From assembly GCA_011317545.1 (NCBI GenBank), contig WUJK01000005.1:2418001-2482000 (forward strand): a DNA stretch of 64,000 bases, read 5' to 3'. The stretch is from Coniella vitis (Eukaryota > Ascomycota > Sordariomycetes > Diaporthales > Schizoparmaceae). The notes below the pieces were generated by a model, which worked only from the letters and a program-made list of their open reading frames with translations, searched no databases and was not told the origin of the DNA. How positions within the stretch are numbered: the stretch's first letter is position 1; each line of letters opens with the position of its first letter. Shown here one piece after another: positions 1 through 12,711 of this stretch. The position numbers were made by a program, and so were the translations under genes.

Positions 1-542
1 CAAGCCGGATTGAATAAAGTAAGTATATATTCAGGTCGGTGCTGTTATGCTGTAAGGGAACAACGACTGATGATACAGAATGCTGGAGGACAAAATAACC
101 AAGACTCTGTGCCAGAGCATGCTTTTGGATTTGATTAAGCTGCAACACCTTGATTATGGAGGTCAAAGGAGGAGGAAAGAAGAAGAAAACGCAAAAAGGG
201 TTAAAAGAGTTTCAGTAAACTCTTTCCGGGTTCATTCCCAACGGTAAACAACTTAGATTTCCGCAGATGTTCTTATATAACTATACATAGCAATTGACAA
301 CCCTGGAATCCCAAGATAGCCACCACTTAGACGCCACGTTATTGCCCGCCTCTCTGTTTATTTTCTATCTCCCGGATTATTCAGTCCCACATTAGTATCA
401 TCAATATTGCACCCATATTAAGGAACCTGAATCGTGATAGGAACGCCAAGTATGTATAGAACTTCGACTGACAGCTTATGGCATTTGTAAGGTACCATGC
501 AAGGATTTAGTAGAAGTATGTAAGAAATTCTTTATGCATACA

Positions 543-574
<32 letters not shown>

Positions 575-3500
575 CAGCTAGAAGGCGGGCCGTCAGCATC
601 TGAGACGTCGGGTACTGCACAAAGTAATTCGGATGGGCCAGCTAAACAAAGTCCCTAGTGAAAGGCTCAAAGTAGACTTCGCAGAGTAAATTATAGGAAC
701 ATGTATAGTGGGACATGGACAAGAGCAGTGGACCTTGTATGCAAGTGTTCATCTTGAGTTTTGCAGCGGCGCGATCTCCACATCTCAGCTGGACGGTGAC
801 GGTGACGATGACGGACTGCAGATGGCTTTTGATGTTCATGCAAGAGGCAGGGGAATCTTTTCGCAATCCTGTATCAACATCTTTGACCAGTCGATGCAAC
901 ATGGTCCAGACGTGCAGTAGTATCGTTGTCATAATTCAAAGTTTTTTTCTTTTTCCTTTTTGTTCTTCTGGCTTTTTCTTGCAATTGTTTAAAAAAGAAA
1001 CATCATACCAAAAACGACAAAATCCGAGGTTGGTCTGGGGTATAGCACAATGCTACAGCAGCAGTAGGCCTGCCAAGCACAGTTGCGCTAGCGAGGCACC
1101 CTCATCCCTGATGGAAGCTATTTTTAGGGATTGTTTTTGGGTCAGGGATCCGACCCTGTAGATAGTAGCGGGAAACAGATCGTGGTTGCCGCGTACCATG
1201 TACCCAGTGGAGAGGCTGGCTACACAACAGCCACTGGCCGCATGACGACCTTGAGTGTAAATCAAATAACTGTTCATTCTGTTTTGTTTTTGTCTTGTCT
1301 GTAGTATGGATGTGCTTGGCTGAATCAGTTTGCTGAATATAGCAGTTGCTGCGGATATGTGGATTTGGAAAACACATTGCAGATCCATTTTTGAATATTC
1401 TGGTTTTGGGGTGGTTTTTGGGTGGTTTTTTTTTTTAGAAGAAATTTTGCTCGATAAAACCAAAAAAATACCTTTTTCGTCATTGAGTTATGATCTTTTT
1501 CTGAGTGGCTAGAATAAAATATATTCACAACCTATCGATCCCTTACCCCCACCCAAGAAGAAAGCAAGCAACCGTGTGCGGCGGGCCACGCGGGCTCCCG
1601 GTCGGCAGAGCAAAAAAGAGGTCTGACATGGGAATGACCTGAGCCCAGAAAGGATTCGCTGTGGATTACGTGCTGAGGCGCCTAAAAGCTGCAACCTTCG
1701 TTCTTGTGAGTTGTTATCCTCTTCACTTCTTCTTGGTTTCTGCCGTTCTTGATTTGTCCCGCCTTCACTGCCATGATCCTTCCGTCCTCCCAACGGCCCG
1801 CCCCTGTATAAGTGGGTGGGCAAAGGGCTTACAGGGGCTATCCCAAGCAGCTTTCAACAAACGCCGCGTTTCCTAGGTACATACCATAGTCGTACTGTGT
1901 ACATAGCACATGTCATCCCATCTACTAATGTACCATGGTACACGACCACGCGACCTGGGGCAGCCCGGGCTCTCGGCACGTCATTTGGCCATTTTTGGGA
2001 TCCCAGCATGGAAGATGAGTACTATGTGATCGCGGGATCCAAAATCCGTCTACCGGCACCAGTGGGCTTGAGTCTGTAGCCGCCGCTGGCATCAACAGAG
2101 CGACCAAAAAATCTGACGACTTCGTACATGCATATTTCTTTTTTTGACTGAACATATATATACACATGCACAAAGCATTCTGAGGACGTTGTACATGCCT
2201 AGTCCTTCTGACAAGACCAATTAGCAGCCAGTCAGAGGTCCGTGGCACTCACGTATATAGATAGCTTCAAGTGCTGGCTTCTTTTCTCAGCTTGTGCCCT
2301 GGTTAGTATATTTTTTGACCTATTTTTGATAAAAACTACGGTCAGTGGGCGCATGCAACCCAGACGTACGTGCTGATATGCATCCCAAGTTGGGAAGTGA
2401 ACACATGGCTTCTTACGTGATATCGAAAAAGAAAGAGAAAAAAGAAAATAAAATGACCAATCGAATATAACCTTGACTTGCATCGAAAAACGGCGCAGGC
2501 CCTCGGTGGAGGTGGGCTGGGGGGGGGGGGGGGTTAGGATGGAAGAAGGCACAGCCGAGGAACCACTCAGCATGACCGGATGACCGCAGCGCCGTTGTGT
2601 TGTCATGAACATGAAGTCTCATGTATAATACCAGATTGAATGATATAGTTTTGATTGAATTTTTATCTTATTTTTCCATTTCTGTTTGGATTCTTGGTCG
2701 GAGAAATCTGACCATTCTTTCGGCCCGTTTATTGGTGGTGCGAGACTCGTCGACAGTGTACTGTGAATATGTTTCACGATGATAAGTGCGTGTTTGTATT
2801 TTTTAGTAGCGGCAGAATCCTCAAGTACTTACTGTACCCAAGTACCAATCATCTCCAAACAGATAAACACAACATCAACTTTTCCACAATTGCAGAAATT
2901 ATGCAATGGCTATTATATACCTATCAAATAAGTACTTGGAATGTGTCGCATAGCACATGGCGAGAAGCCCTAAAAACGCAGGGACACAAGATATCATTTA
3001 TCAACATACAATGTCACCATCACACTTGACTACCTGCGCCAAGAAAGGCAAAACAAAAAGGGCAAATGAAAACACTCCCCTTTCGATACAACCACACAAA
3101 AAAGGCCAAAAAAAAAAAGTGTGTGTCTCAGATGCAGCCCTATGAGATAAATGACACCCTCTGATAGCTTGCAGCAGCAAGAGGTACGTTATACGATCAA
3201 ATGCAACTGTGCTACTTTACTGTGCAACAGGCCTATATCTCTTTAGCATAACGTGCAACTACAGTAAACTGCAGGCTGGGTGTGACCTTCTTTCGAGCCC
3301 TTTGAAAGCAATAATCTCTTTCTTTTTAGCTCATTTCTTCAAGGAGCGAAGGGCAAAACAACATCACATTGCCGTTAATATGCATGTATTTGGTCCTGGA
3401 AGTTTCCGAGAATAGTAACATTGCTGGTAAATAACAGGGCGTGCACAATTCGCTCAAATAGGGCGGAACTGTGCAAAACGCTGCGAATTGTTGTTTCCCT

Positions 3501-6500
3501 CTTCATCATCGTACAGAACGAGATTCGAATGCCCTTGAAATACAGCTCGTATTGAGCCCTACAGCCAAAGCAACTATGATAAAGGCAAGATGTCGAAACC
3601 GGGAAAGGGCAGAATTAAAAAAAAAATGGGAAAGTTGGCACAAGACTCAGTGGTAGGTTTCGATGCGCCCTGAATATTTCTGGTCTAGGCAATCATTGCA
3701 TGTGCAAGGGAGATAATTTGCAATTGTGATATCAATTGCCCAACGCAGCATGCCCAAGTTTGAAAGGCGCATCCCAGAACCTCAGGAGTCAGAGAGTCTT
3801 TTTGCCTTTCGATCTTCCTTTCTTTTTCGGTGATGTTATCAGCAGAGTAATATGCGTTGGAGGGCGTAATCACTGTAAATTTCCCACTAGGGCTTTAGAC
3901 GAGGCTATACGTAGTAGAGTCTCAATGCGATTTTGAAAACTATTCGGCCTCCCACTCAAGAATCAACACCCCTGACTCAACTCTTGTTATTAGATTGTCT
4001 ATTCAAAGCAAATTCGTCTCTGCAATGTTATTGTTACCCGGTTCCGTCCATTTAAGCCCTAGATACTGAGTAGGTAGTCATCATCATTTGGAGTCGACTG
4101 CTTCTTTTCTATGAGAAGAAGGAAAAAGTTGGCACAAAACAGATTCGCTCATTGAAATTGTTATGTGGTCGGTGGCATTTTCTTGCACCACAAGACCGTA
4201 CCATAGAAGCAAAAACACGGCACTCTTTTTGCATATACCCTATTTTCATCATCCCACCTTTGATCAAAACCCAGCCCCTTTTGGTGATTGACAGTTCTCA
4301 GCGTTAGTATGTAAGCAGTCAGCACAAGATATACACATGATCCTGTCTTTTGCTTACTTTGTATGTATTTGCCCATGAGGGTCACCCATCTGTAAGGATA
4401 GGCCGAGGTTACCGCATCCTAACGGTACCACGACCTTCACTAAATCTACTATGCCTATATACATAGCACATAAGCTGCCGCCATAGTTAATTATCCTTTG
4501 TTTTTATTGGGGGCCGGGGGGTTAAGTTTGCGCAACCCCAAAGATAGTTCCTATTCACCTAGCCAGCGACCAATTGTGGTTTTCCCCCCCCTATACACTT
4601 GCAATGGCATTGGTACTTACTATGCATTATTGCTGACATGGGTTCGTCCCACACCAAACTGGTTCAAGAGCCCTGTTTAGTTCCTGCGAGAAGATTCCTA
4701 TTTCTCGGCCCCCAAATCTAAAAATCGACCATAGTAAGCAAAGTGTGCAATGTACATTTGATATTTATGACATGGAATCCGTCAACCGACCAACCAACCA
4801 ACCTTACTAACTACTCAGGTACCTCGGTACATACTGCTTGACCTCCTCCACCACTAAACCCTGCAGCAGCGCCTTAGTGGATTAGAGGGTTCAACACTCG
4901 GTGGTAATTCATCCTTCGCTGAAAAAAAAAAAAAGGCTGTCCAGAGCTTTATAGGAACGTTTGCCGAGTGCAACTAACAATGGGCCGTTGGGAGAGATAG
5001 AATTGTGTCTGGAACGAACGAACGACTCGGAGATTTTAGGCTAGCTACTTATTCGGGTTTGAGAGTAAATCGTGATTTGCTTCTATGGGATACCTGCCCT
5101 TATAGTAAATGCGTTTGCTTCTCTCTCTGCCGTCTTGTTATGCAGTTGTCCAGCCAACTCATATACAGTAGATCCAGAAATCGAGGCTCTTCTCAGAAGA
5201 CGCTCAAAGCAACATTACCCGAGTCGATCGGATCTGTATACCAGAATGTGAAAACCTGCACATTTCAATGTTGGCGGCAAGCCAAATTGAATCATTCGAT
5301 GGAAAGAGGAGAATCACTCAGCGCCCATAACAAAGACCAGCTCAGCCACGCACTTGTGCTTCTTGTCTATCCGTGTTAGAAATCCCACAGATTCCGTGCT
5401 ATCAAAGTAGGAATCGTTTCAGGTGGTAGAATAAGGAATGGAAATGTTGGATAGCAGACGAACAATAGTATCCGCAGCTGAAATAGTTTCCTTAGCTGGG
5501 ATGACATGCTGAAATAAAGAAAATTTGTAAGAACAGACAGGAACATGAGGCTATGAAGCAAGGAAAAGACTTGGGATGCGATTGTAAACGGGCCAGATGA
5601 GCCCGACTGACACGAAGGAAATCAAGACCAAGGAAAATACATAAACAAAAGTAACACCCAAAGAAAAATAACAGATCGACCATGACCGCAATACCTCGAT
5701 GAGATGCAACTGATACTTGGTGACTCATCGCCTTAGCATCTCCCAAAACGCCTGGTATTGTCCTTGTACCCAATGCAGACACCCTTGTCTTGACCCAGAA
5801 CCCGTATAGTACACGGCACAACACCAGTGTGAGCATAAAGAAAATCAAGAGAAAACGAAAAGGGGGAAAACGGAGACAAAATGAAAGTGCGGGACAAAGT
5901 TGATGGTATATGAAAGTCGAGAGAAACAAAACAAAGTCAGAGGGCTGCCGCGAGGCGAGTCTGTAGCTGGACACTTGGGTGATCCATCATGGTCCTTAAA
6001 AACGCCCACGCAAAAAGATTCCGCTATGTATGGTGCCAAACCAAAGATGAAATCAAGTCGAAGGACGAGAAACAAGGAACTTAACCAAAGCAAACAGAAA
6101 ACCCCACGCGGAAACGCCGAAACGAATTCAAATGAAGTTGTCACAAGGGATAAGGTATAGTTCCTACTCCGTCCAGATATCAAAACGATCTTCTCGGAGC
6201 AGGAGCGTCAATGCTCAAGGGTGCACGCAGGCGACCCGGCCAGGCCTGCTTAGCTAGGCCTGCCTTTCTCTTTCGTCAAGGAATCTGCCGAGCATGGCGG
6301 TAGTAGCTTGGCGTGTTGCGCGGCGTTTGAGCTTTTCCAGAGGGCCATATCAACAACCTGGTATCAGATCGTTGGAGAGGTCTCGACACAAGAGGCCGTC
6401 ATGGCCCACGAGTAGGTAGGAAAGCTGAGAGGGTTGGCGCGAGCTTGAGAGTGACCTTTGCCGGAACGAGTAAAGGTACCCGACCCATCCTGCCACCACA

Positions 6501-6559
6501 AAGATTTCTAATGGCGGCGAATGCCATGCGCAGCAACCCAATTTCGAAGACAGTATCAT
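1..6559. other. Gene-free region with simple repeats
   Basis: No frame here resembles a conserved protein and I find no convincing spliced gene. It holds a (TA)12 tract at 551-574, a 15-G run at 2519-2533, a 14-bp perfect palindrome TGTACCATGGTACA at 1929-1942, and several A/T-runs. The longest hydrophobic frame (minus, 5492-5974) looks like the translation of purine-rich DNA. Confidence 0.5.
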
Positions 6560-6817
6560 TCACCGGTGCCGGTGGCTGCTCTTCTTGTGGGAGTGTCCGC
6601 TTGCGTATCCCGAGTCTGAATACTGCTGCTGCTCGTAGGGGCTGGTGTATTGCTGGCCGCCATGGGAAGAGGCACTCTGGTGAACTTGGCATGCATATCC
6701 AACGTAGATGACCCTCTGCGTGATGTTGTGGTTGGGATACAGAGAACAACGATCAATGGCATGGGTGTAATATGGGCAGTGACAGGCCGCGTATAGTTCG
6801 ACAATTTGATAGCACAT
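6560..6817 (-). CDS. Small conserved fungal Cys-rich protein (MCYQ type)
   Basis: Single-exon frame of 85 residues. The start is placed at the ATG of MCYQIVELY because, as I recall, many ascomycete small proteins begin with MCYQ followed by spaced cysteines and VGYAC. The frame stays open for 39 codons upstream, so a longer start is possible, but that extension is not recognisable. Cysteines are at residues 2, 12, 14, 24 and 43, which could form a small metal or disulfide module. After residue 45 the chain is low-complexity (Q, S, Y, H) and ends in a basic SHKKSSHRHR tail. There is no signal peptide or membrane segment. Function of the family is unknown to me. Upstream on its strand lies more than 1 kb of repeat-rich DNA that may be a long promoter or 5' UTR. 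Confidence 0.6.
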   Translation of the reverse strand: MCYQIVELYAACHCPYYTHAIDRCSLYPNHNITQRVIYVGYACQVHQSASSHGGQQYTSPYEQQQYSDSGYASGHSHKKSSHRHR

Positions 6818-7387
6818 GGTGGCGAGAGTAGTTTGCGATATGGCTTCAGGCGATGATAGACACGACTGGTCGTCAAGAAACACCTTGAGGATGTCAGGAT
6901 GACTCGCTAGTATTTGCGGGGGCGTACGACACAAAATTCGGATAGGAGCCGGTGTGTCGACGGGACGACCGGACTGATATCGTTAAAAGCTGAGAATGCT
7001 TCACACAAAGAAGTTGAGCCAAGACAGCAAGAAACGACTGTCCAAAAAAGCAGAGACCCAAGGAGACGAGCAGCTGGAGGCAGATGATCGGATGTGGAGA
7101 AAGAAACGGAAGATGGTGGGGACGGGGGGGGAAACGAATGGCAAAGAAGGAGGAAGGCATCACAGCCTTATACTTTGTGGCCTGGCGCTCTGAATAGGTG
7201 AAGGTATTGTCGAGCGGTGGAGGAGAAGGAGGACAAGGACGAGGAAAAGGACAACATGCGGTCGTCATGTTCGAAGTGTCGAGGTTGAATGCGTGACCCA
7301 CTAAGGCAGCAGCAGCGGCAGCAGCAGGAACAAGACAGGAACAGCAGCGAACACAACCGGCAGCCATCCACTGCCAAATCAAGCCGC

Positions 7388-7390
<3 letters not shown>

Positions 7391-7423
<33 letters not shown>
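7391..7423. repeat. (CAG)11 trinucleotide repeat
   Basis: Eleven uninterrupted CAG units, with further scattered CAG and GCA units from 7300. It lies upstream of the small MCYQ-type gene and is not in a supported coding region. Confidence 0.9.
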
Positions 7424-7426
<3 letters not shown>

Positions 7427-7691
7427 CAGTAACAGTACCGGCCAGCAGGCGAGCGAGCAAATGACGCCAGTGCAAGTCTGACTTGGATGACTGATGCAAC
7501 GAGCAAAGAGAGCAAAACTGGCAAAGTGACAAAGCAGGCGGTCCGTACCTGGAGCGGTACGATGACTGCAGGCAGATGCAGGTGCTGGGCTGATGTAGAG
7601 CGAGGCGCAGGGCGAGATGCCTTGCAGCTTCAGGAAGAGGAAGGGTGACATGGGACCCTGAGGGAAGACAGGGCATCTGCACATAGCAGCG

Positions 7692-10600
7692 TACTATGTA
7701 GCAGGTTGGTGTGGGGAGCGCAACAAGCACCGCGAGCCAGAGGTACGGGATACGAGCTGGCCATGTTCCTCTCACCTGGCCTGGCACTGCGACTCTGCGC
7801 GACTTTGTCGTGGGAGCGGGTGCAGTACCGCGCTGTGCTGTGCTGTGCTGTGCTGTGCTGTGCTGTGCTGTGCTGTGCTGCTGTGCTATGCTGCGCTGCG
7901 CTGCGCTGTGGACATGTACCCATCTTTGTCTGCCTGGTCCCTGGTTTGGAGGCATGGCAACTCAACCCCAAAGGAGCAATACTATGTAATATAGTACTGT
8001 AGTACACACGACAGCCGGGCCCAAAGGGAGCCCGAAAATGCAACGCCATATCCACTCGGTGCACCTTTGGCAAGCAGATTTTCGAGGCCGAGACACCGCG
8101 CATGGCAGGTAGCGAGCAGCGAGCGGCGACCGGCGACCGGCAACCGGTCGAATGAATGTACCAAAAGATGGGTGTGGGAGTAGACAGCGAGCACGGGTCA
8201 CCAGGCCACCAGGCCACCAGGCCACGGCAGCACAGACACCCCCAAACTTCAGGCTCAGTCATCATCATCCGCGGGGCCATCGATCGTTAGCGGAAAAAAG
8301 CGAGCCTCGGGACAGCGGTCAGGGCTTAGGCTTCCTTTTTTTCTTCTTCCTTTTTTCCACTCTTTCCCCACTCTTTTTCTTTTCTTTTTTCTCTATTTTT
8401 TTTCTCTCGTCTTTTTCTCTTTTTCCCCCTCCTTTGTGATATCTGGTTTCGATTGGGTGGAGCAAGGGTTGGTGGCGGCTCTGGGGAGCGGATGCAGGAA
8501 ACACAACGCGGTCCTGATCTTTTGGGGGTTACGGGCGTCGTTGTGTGTGTGCGGGCGCCAAATGGTGGCAGCAGTGCGCTGTTGGGGGAACGGTAGTTGA
8601 CATAATTCTGCGCGGTTCATGTAGAAACAGAACGTGAGCCGACGAACCTCCCCCTGTCCCCTGGCCCAACACAGGCCGGGACCCCGGCAACTGGGCGGCA
8701 GAAAACATGCGCCAGATTACGGCGCTGGCAGTGGGCGTGCTGTACTATGGTACACGGTGCTGCAGTACTTGGGTACGGCCGTTCTGACCGGCATATATAG
8801 CGCAGCGCGGCTAGTTGTTTGGCGAGGTACTCGCCTTGTCTCTCTGCCGCGACAAGTCCCCTATGGAGCTAGCGCGCAAACCCCAACCCCATCTAAGCCC
8901 AAAAAGGCAGTGTTCCACACATCTTGTTCCATATTTTTCTGTTTCTCCTCGTGGCTTTGACCCTTGCCCTTCCTTCCTGTGACTTTTGGGTACTTGGCGT
9001 GCAGTGATACCACACCGGATAACCATCCACCATCATGTTGTCAGCACACGTACTTTGTCTACTCTCGCAGTCCATGACTCCTTATTTGACGCCTGGCAAG
9101 TGTCCATCTGCCTGGCTCCATTGCACATTGCATGTTACATGTTGCATACACACGGCATGGCTCACACTAAGACCTGTCTCGAAAGCACAACAGTCTCGGA
9201 TCGTCGAGGCTCGGGGCGAGGCTCTGCACTTCAAATACCTCTTCAGCCCCTGACAGAATACCCAATCGCCATCCTGGGCGCAGTCTTTTGACTGTCTCAG
9301 TGGTATCAGGCATCTTTTCTGGTCCCTCAAGTCTCCGGATGCGCGCTGTCAGGCGTCGTCATCGCTAGGCGCCAGTAGGCGAAGTAGACACGCTGCAACT
9401 TAGCTGTGCCTGTGTGCGACCACTGGATTAAATCAGAAACCATCTGCTTGGAGCAAGTCCTAGTACGTGTATCTGTGGACGATTCTGTGCTTCTTCGTCG
9501 GAAGCTCTCCTTGACACTCCAACGAGATGTGGGTAGTGGTTCCGAAGCGGGCTGGCACGGCCGCCGGCTCTGATGGATTTGTGCAATACATAGTAGTGCG
9601 CTGCAAAGTGCCTCGCTTGTCCAGCCTGCACCCAAGGAGTCCATGTACTCATGGTACATCGCCGTGAATGCCATTAGCCACCAGACTCGACCCGCAACGA
9701 TTGAACAACTTGTGGAACGCGTGAAGAACCATTACCCAATAGAAGGATTTGATAGCACAATTTCTGGCGATGCGCTTACCCATATCGTGTTCTTGACTGC
9801 GCTCGAGTATGCCTTACATGAGTAGGAGCCCGTACCCCGGTTTCGTCCAGACTCCATGAAATCCGTAGATCTTTCTAATTTAGACTTCGTATGCTAACAG
9901 CTCCTCTCGAACGCCCCTTGTCATGGGCTGACAAAAGCAAGTAAGTACGTTTCGCTGGACTTGTGTTGCACAAGACGGCGCACATTTGCGATGCAGAGTT
10001 TGTTCACTTCAATTTGCTTACTCTTTGAGAAAGAGAAAAGAAAGCGAAAGCAAGAACATCACTGTGTCCCCCTCATAAGCTGTGGCGAAAGCGCAAGTGA
10101 CGGATAGGACTTGGTGCAAATCGCAAAGGGAATCCTACCCGCTTACCGTCGTTCATCTGCGCAGGTCCAAATGACACACAACACATAAGGTGAGCGAAAT
10201 CTGCCCTGGGTTCTGAGTACCAAATCGACCGACCCGTTGTCCGACCTTCATGGGTGGCGGGCGCCAGGCTGTTCAAATGTGTCGTCGGGACTTCTTAAAC
10301 GACGACGGCGTAATTGGCAGTGAGCCTACATTGCCAGTCTCTTATGAGAAACCGAACCCATATTTGTTCGTAGCTCTCGCGGTGACGTCACAGCAAAGAA
10401 ATGGATTTGTAGTGGAGCATCATCTTTCATCGAGACTGGATGGCGAGCAGTTTTCGGCGACACAGGGAGCATCGGCACGTGAACTTGGATTTCGGGGGCT
10501 GCATGCCACAGAAAGTGGTGGCGAGAGGCCTCTGAAGCTGCCATGTACTTGTGGTGGTGGTGGAGGAGGACGTGATGACTGCATAAGGCTGGAGCAAAGC

Positions 10601-12711
10601 CAGGTACAGCATACTATGTAGAGGTAGGCCGAAAATGAAGATCTCTGTAGCGTGCAGTCGAACCAGCAGGTCGGGAACGTTGAACGATCTTGAGTGGTAC
10701 GCTGCCGGAGCATCTCGCACAGTGACCCGGTTGCCCAGGCCTGCCTTATTATTCCCGCATTGGTCGGCTTACGCCCGGGGATGCTGGCATCCGCAAGCCA
10801 GCTGAGTAGCGCAACGACACTACTGCAGCACTGCGGGACGTCTGCAGTTGGCGATGTTAGCGTTGGATACTACTTTGGTAATTGCTCGTCGGAGCGTGCA
10901 AGGCGCAAGACACTGGAGGACTTACTTACCAGACAGCAAAGTTACGGCTCACAGGGGTCGATGTCGATCCAGGCGAGAGCGGTTTTCCTGGCAACAAGAG
11001 AGGTCTCGTTGACGCGCTATTTCCCGTCACGGTGGCATTGCGCAGCAAGTAACGGGGCATCGGGGCTTTCGAGCCTGCTTGACGGGGGAGTGCGCCCCGG
11101 GTCTGAGCCCGTTGCATCAGGTCAGCAGGCTAGGCCAGACCAGTTTGAAACGATCAGGCAAGGTAGAGGCTCGGATAACGATGCGATTGGGAGCAGCTAG
11201 GTGGTGCAAAGATATGATGAGTGCGCTTGGAAATTGTGTATTGTCGACGGAGCAGTAACCCCGAAAGGCAAGGGTGTATCTACTATGTACTACCTATGTA
11301 TGCTTTCTTACTTCATGAATGCTCCTTCCTCCACAACCACAAGCCCCACTTACATAATAACCAACGATAAGGACAACGACAGGGTTTAAAGCATTGTATG
11401 AAGTCTGCTTTTTGGGAAGGAGGGATGGGTTTTGTTCCTTCTTCTCTATTAATCTAGGATTTGAAAAGATGGAGTAGTAACCAATTTCGACCCACGTTGT
11501 CACAGCATGACTATGTCATGATACTTGGGTACTAACCGCAGAGGTGACTCAGGCTCTTATAAATGGTGATAGTACCGCTCAATTGCTGGGCCGCATAGCT
11601 GCACAAATGGCGCACTTGGCTGCGGGTTGTTGCAGAATGGGGCCTGATTATAAGGCGCATTCTTTGCTGCACAGTCTATCCAACTGTCGCACCTGATTTG
11701 CTCAGTCGCCTTTTGAATTCACGTTTGCCTGAAATAGGATCATGGGTCGTCTATTGCTGGCGAGGACTCAGCTGAGCTAGTACAGATGCTGTGTTGCGGT
11801 TGTCATATGGAGCGGAAATACAGTTTCGATCCGATGCCCAACTTTGTGGGGCAGCAGCCGGCTATACCAATACTTCTCGCGTCTCCTGCGAAGAGAGTCC
11901 GTCTGTGCTTTTTACGCGCTGTCAAGCGCAGCGAAGCGAGCCATGGACATGTTCATGTATGCTCAAATGTGACGGCTATCTTTTCCCCCGCAGGCTTCAT
12001 GTGTTGTGGGACTGATTCTGCAAGAAGATCTACATGATCAGAGTCTGAAACGGCCTCAGGTTGCCTCCAGCACAAATACCCTTGCCAGGCGAGCAAGAAA
12101 GAGACGTTCGGTATGGTCCCGCAGAAAGTACATTTTGCTGCATCTGCGGCTGCAAGTATATGCAGTTGCAGGCATATGATGTACTTTGGTAGAAGAGACG
12201 TTAGCTCAGGATCTTCACCGCCTGCTGTATTGGTAAGTAGACTTGGTCCTCATCACACTTACTATGTACATACATAGTAGTACTATATAGCGGGTGCTGC
12301 GTAACCCTAGTACAATGCTTCCACTGCCAACTTTGTGAGATCTTACGCAGGATGCTATCCACAGAGGCCCACACTTGCAAATTTGGAAAACAAATATATA
12401 TCAGCAGTTGGCCAGTCGCATGTTATGTACATAGGAGAGTTTGGTAAAAAATCAAGTAGCGCCATCTAATACATATCATGAACAACTTCTGAGTTCTTAC
12501 TCGGTTGTGACCCAATCACCGCACAAGCAACTGGCCGGTCCTGCAGATCCTACTTGGTAGTTTTCTCAAACTTCATCTCTTGCAAGCCCGTCAAGCCATA
12601 CATGGGTTCTGGGTCTGTGAACTGAGGGTTTTCTATCCTTTCATGCTTCACAGACCGCGAGGTGGTTGGTGCCTTCATCAGTAAGCACCGGCGGACCACA
12701 CATACATAGTA
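7692..12711. repeat. Cluster A of the dispersed 9-mer TACTATGTA (8 copies)
   Basis: Forward copies at 7692, 7980, 10612, 11281 and 12260; complement copies (TACATAGTA) at 9587, 12271 and 12703. The pair at 12260 and 12271 forms an inverted repeat, TACTATGTA-CA-TACATAGTA. Flanks differ beyond the 9-mer, apart from a tendency to G before and C after. Confidence 0.85.
7832..7906. repeat. TGTGC pentanucleotide repeat
   Basis: About ten near-perfect copies of the pentamer TGTGC decay into TGCGC variants at the 3' end. Translations through it are periodic Cys/Ala/Val or Ala/Gln/His strings and are not protein evidence. Confidence 0.9.

Noticed and set aside
5492..5974. Hydrophobic minus-strand frame of 160 codons, possible membrane protein
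   Set aside because: The hydrophobicity follows from purine-rich plus-strand DNA (Phe/Leu/Cys codons on the complement); there is no helix pattern or family resemblance.
7832..7906. CRISPR-like or minisatellite array
   Set aside because: The units are 5 nt with no spacers, so this is a simple tandem repeat; the same applies to the heptamers at 59128-59171.
6894..7955. Minus-strand frame of 353 codons
   Set aside because: It runs through the CAG and TGTGC tandem repeats and the protein is repetitive low-complexity sequence with no domain; the opening is due to the repeats.
10250..11200. Two plus-strand frames (123 and 168 codons) possibly forming one gene
   Set aside because: No recognisable motif, weak start contexts, and a 9-mer copy lies between them; composition alone does not support a gene.
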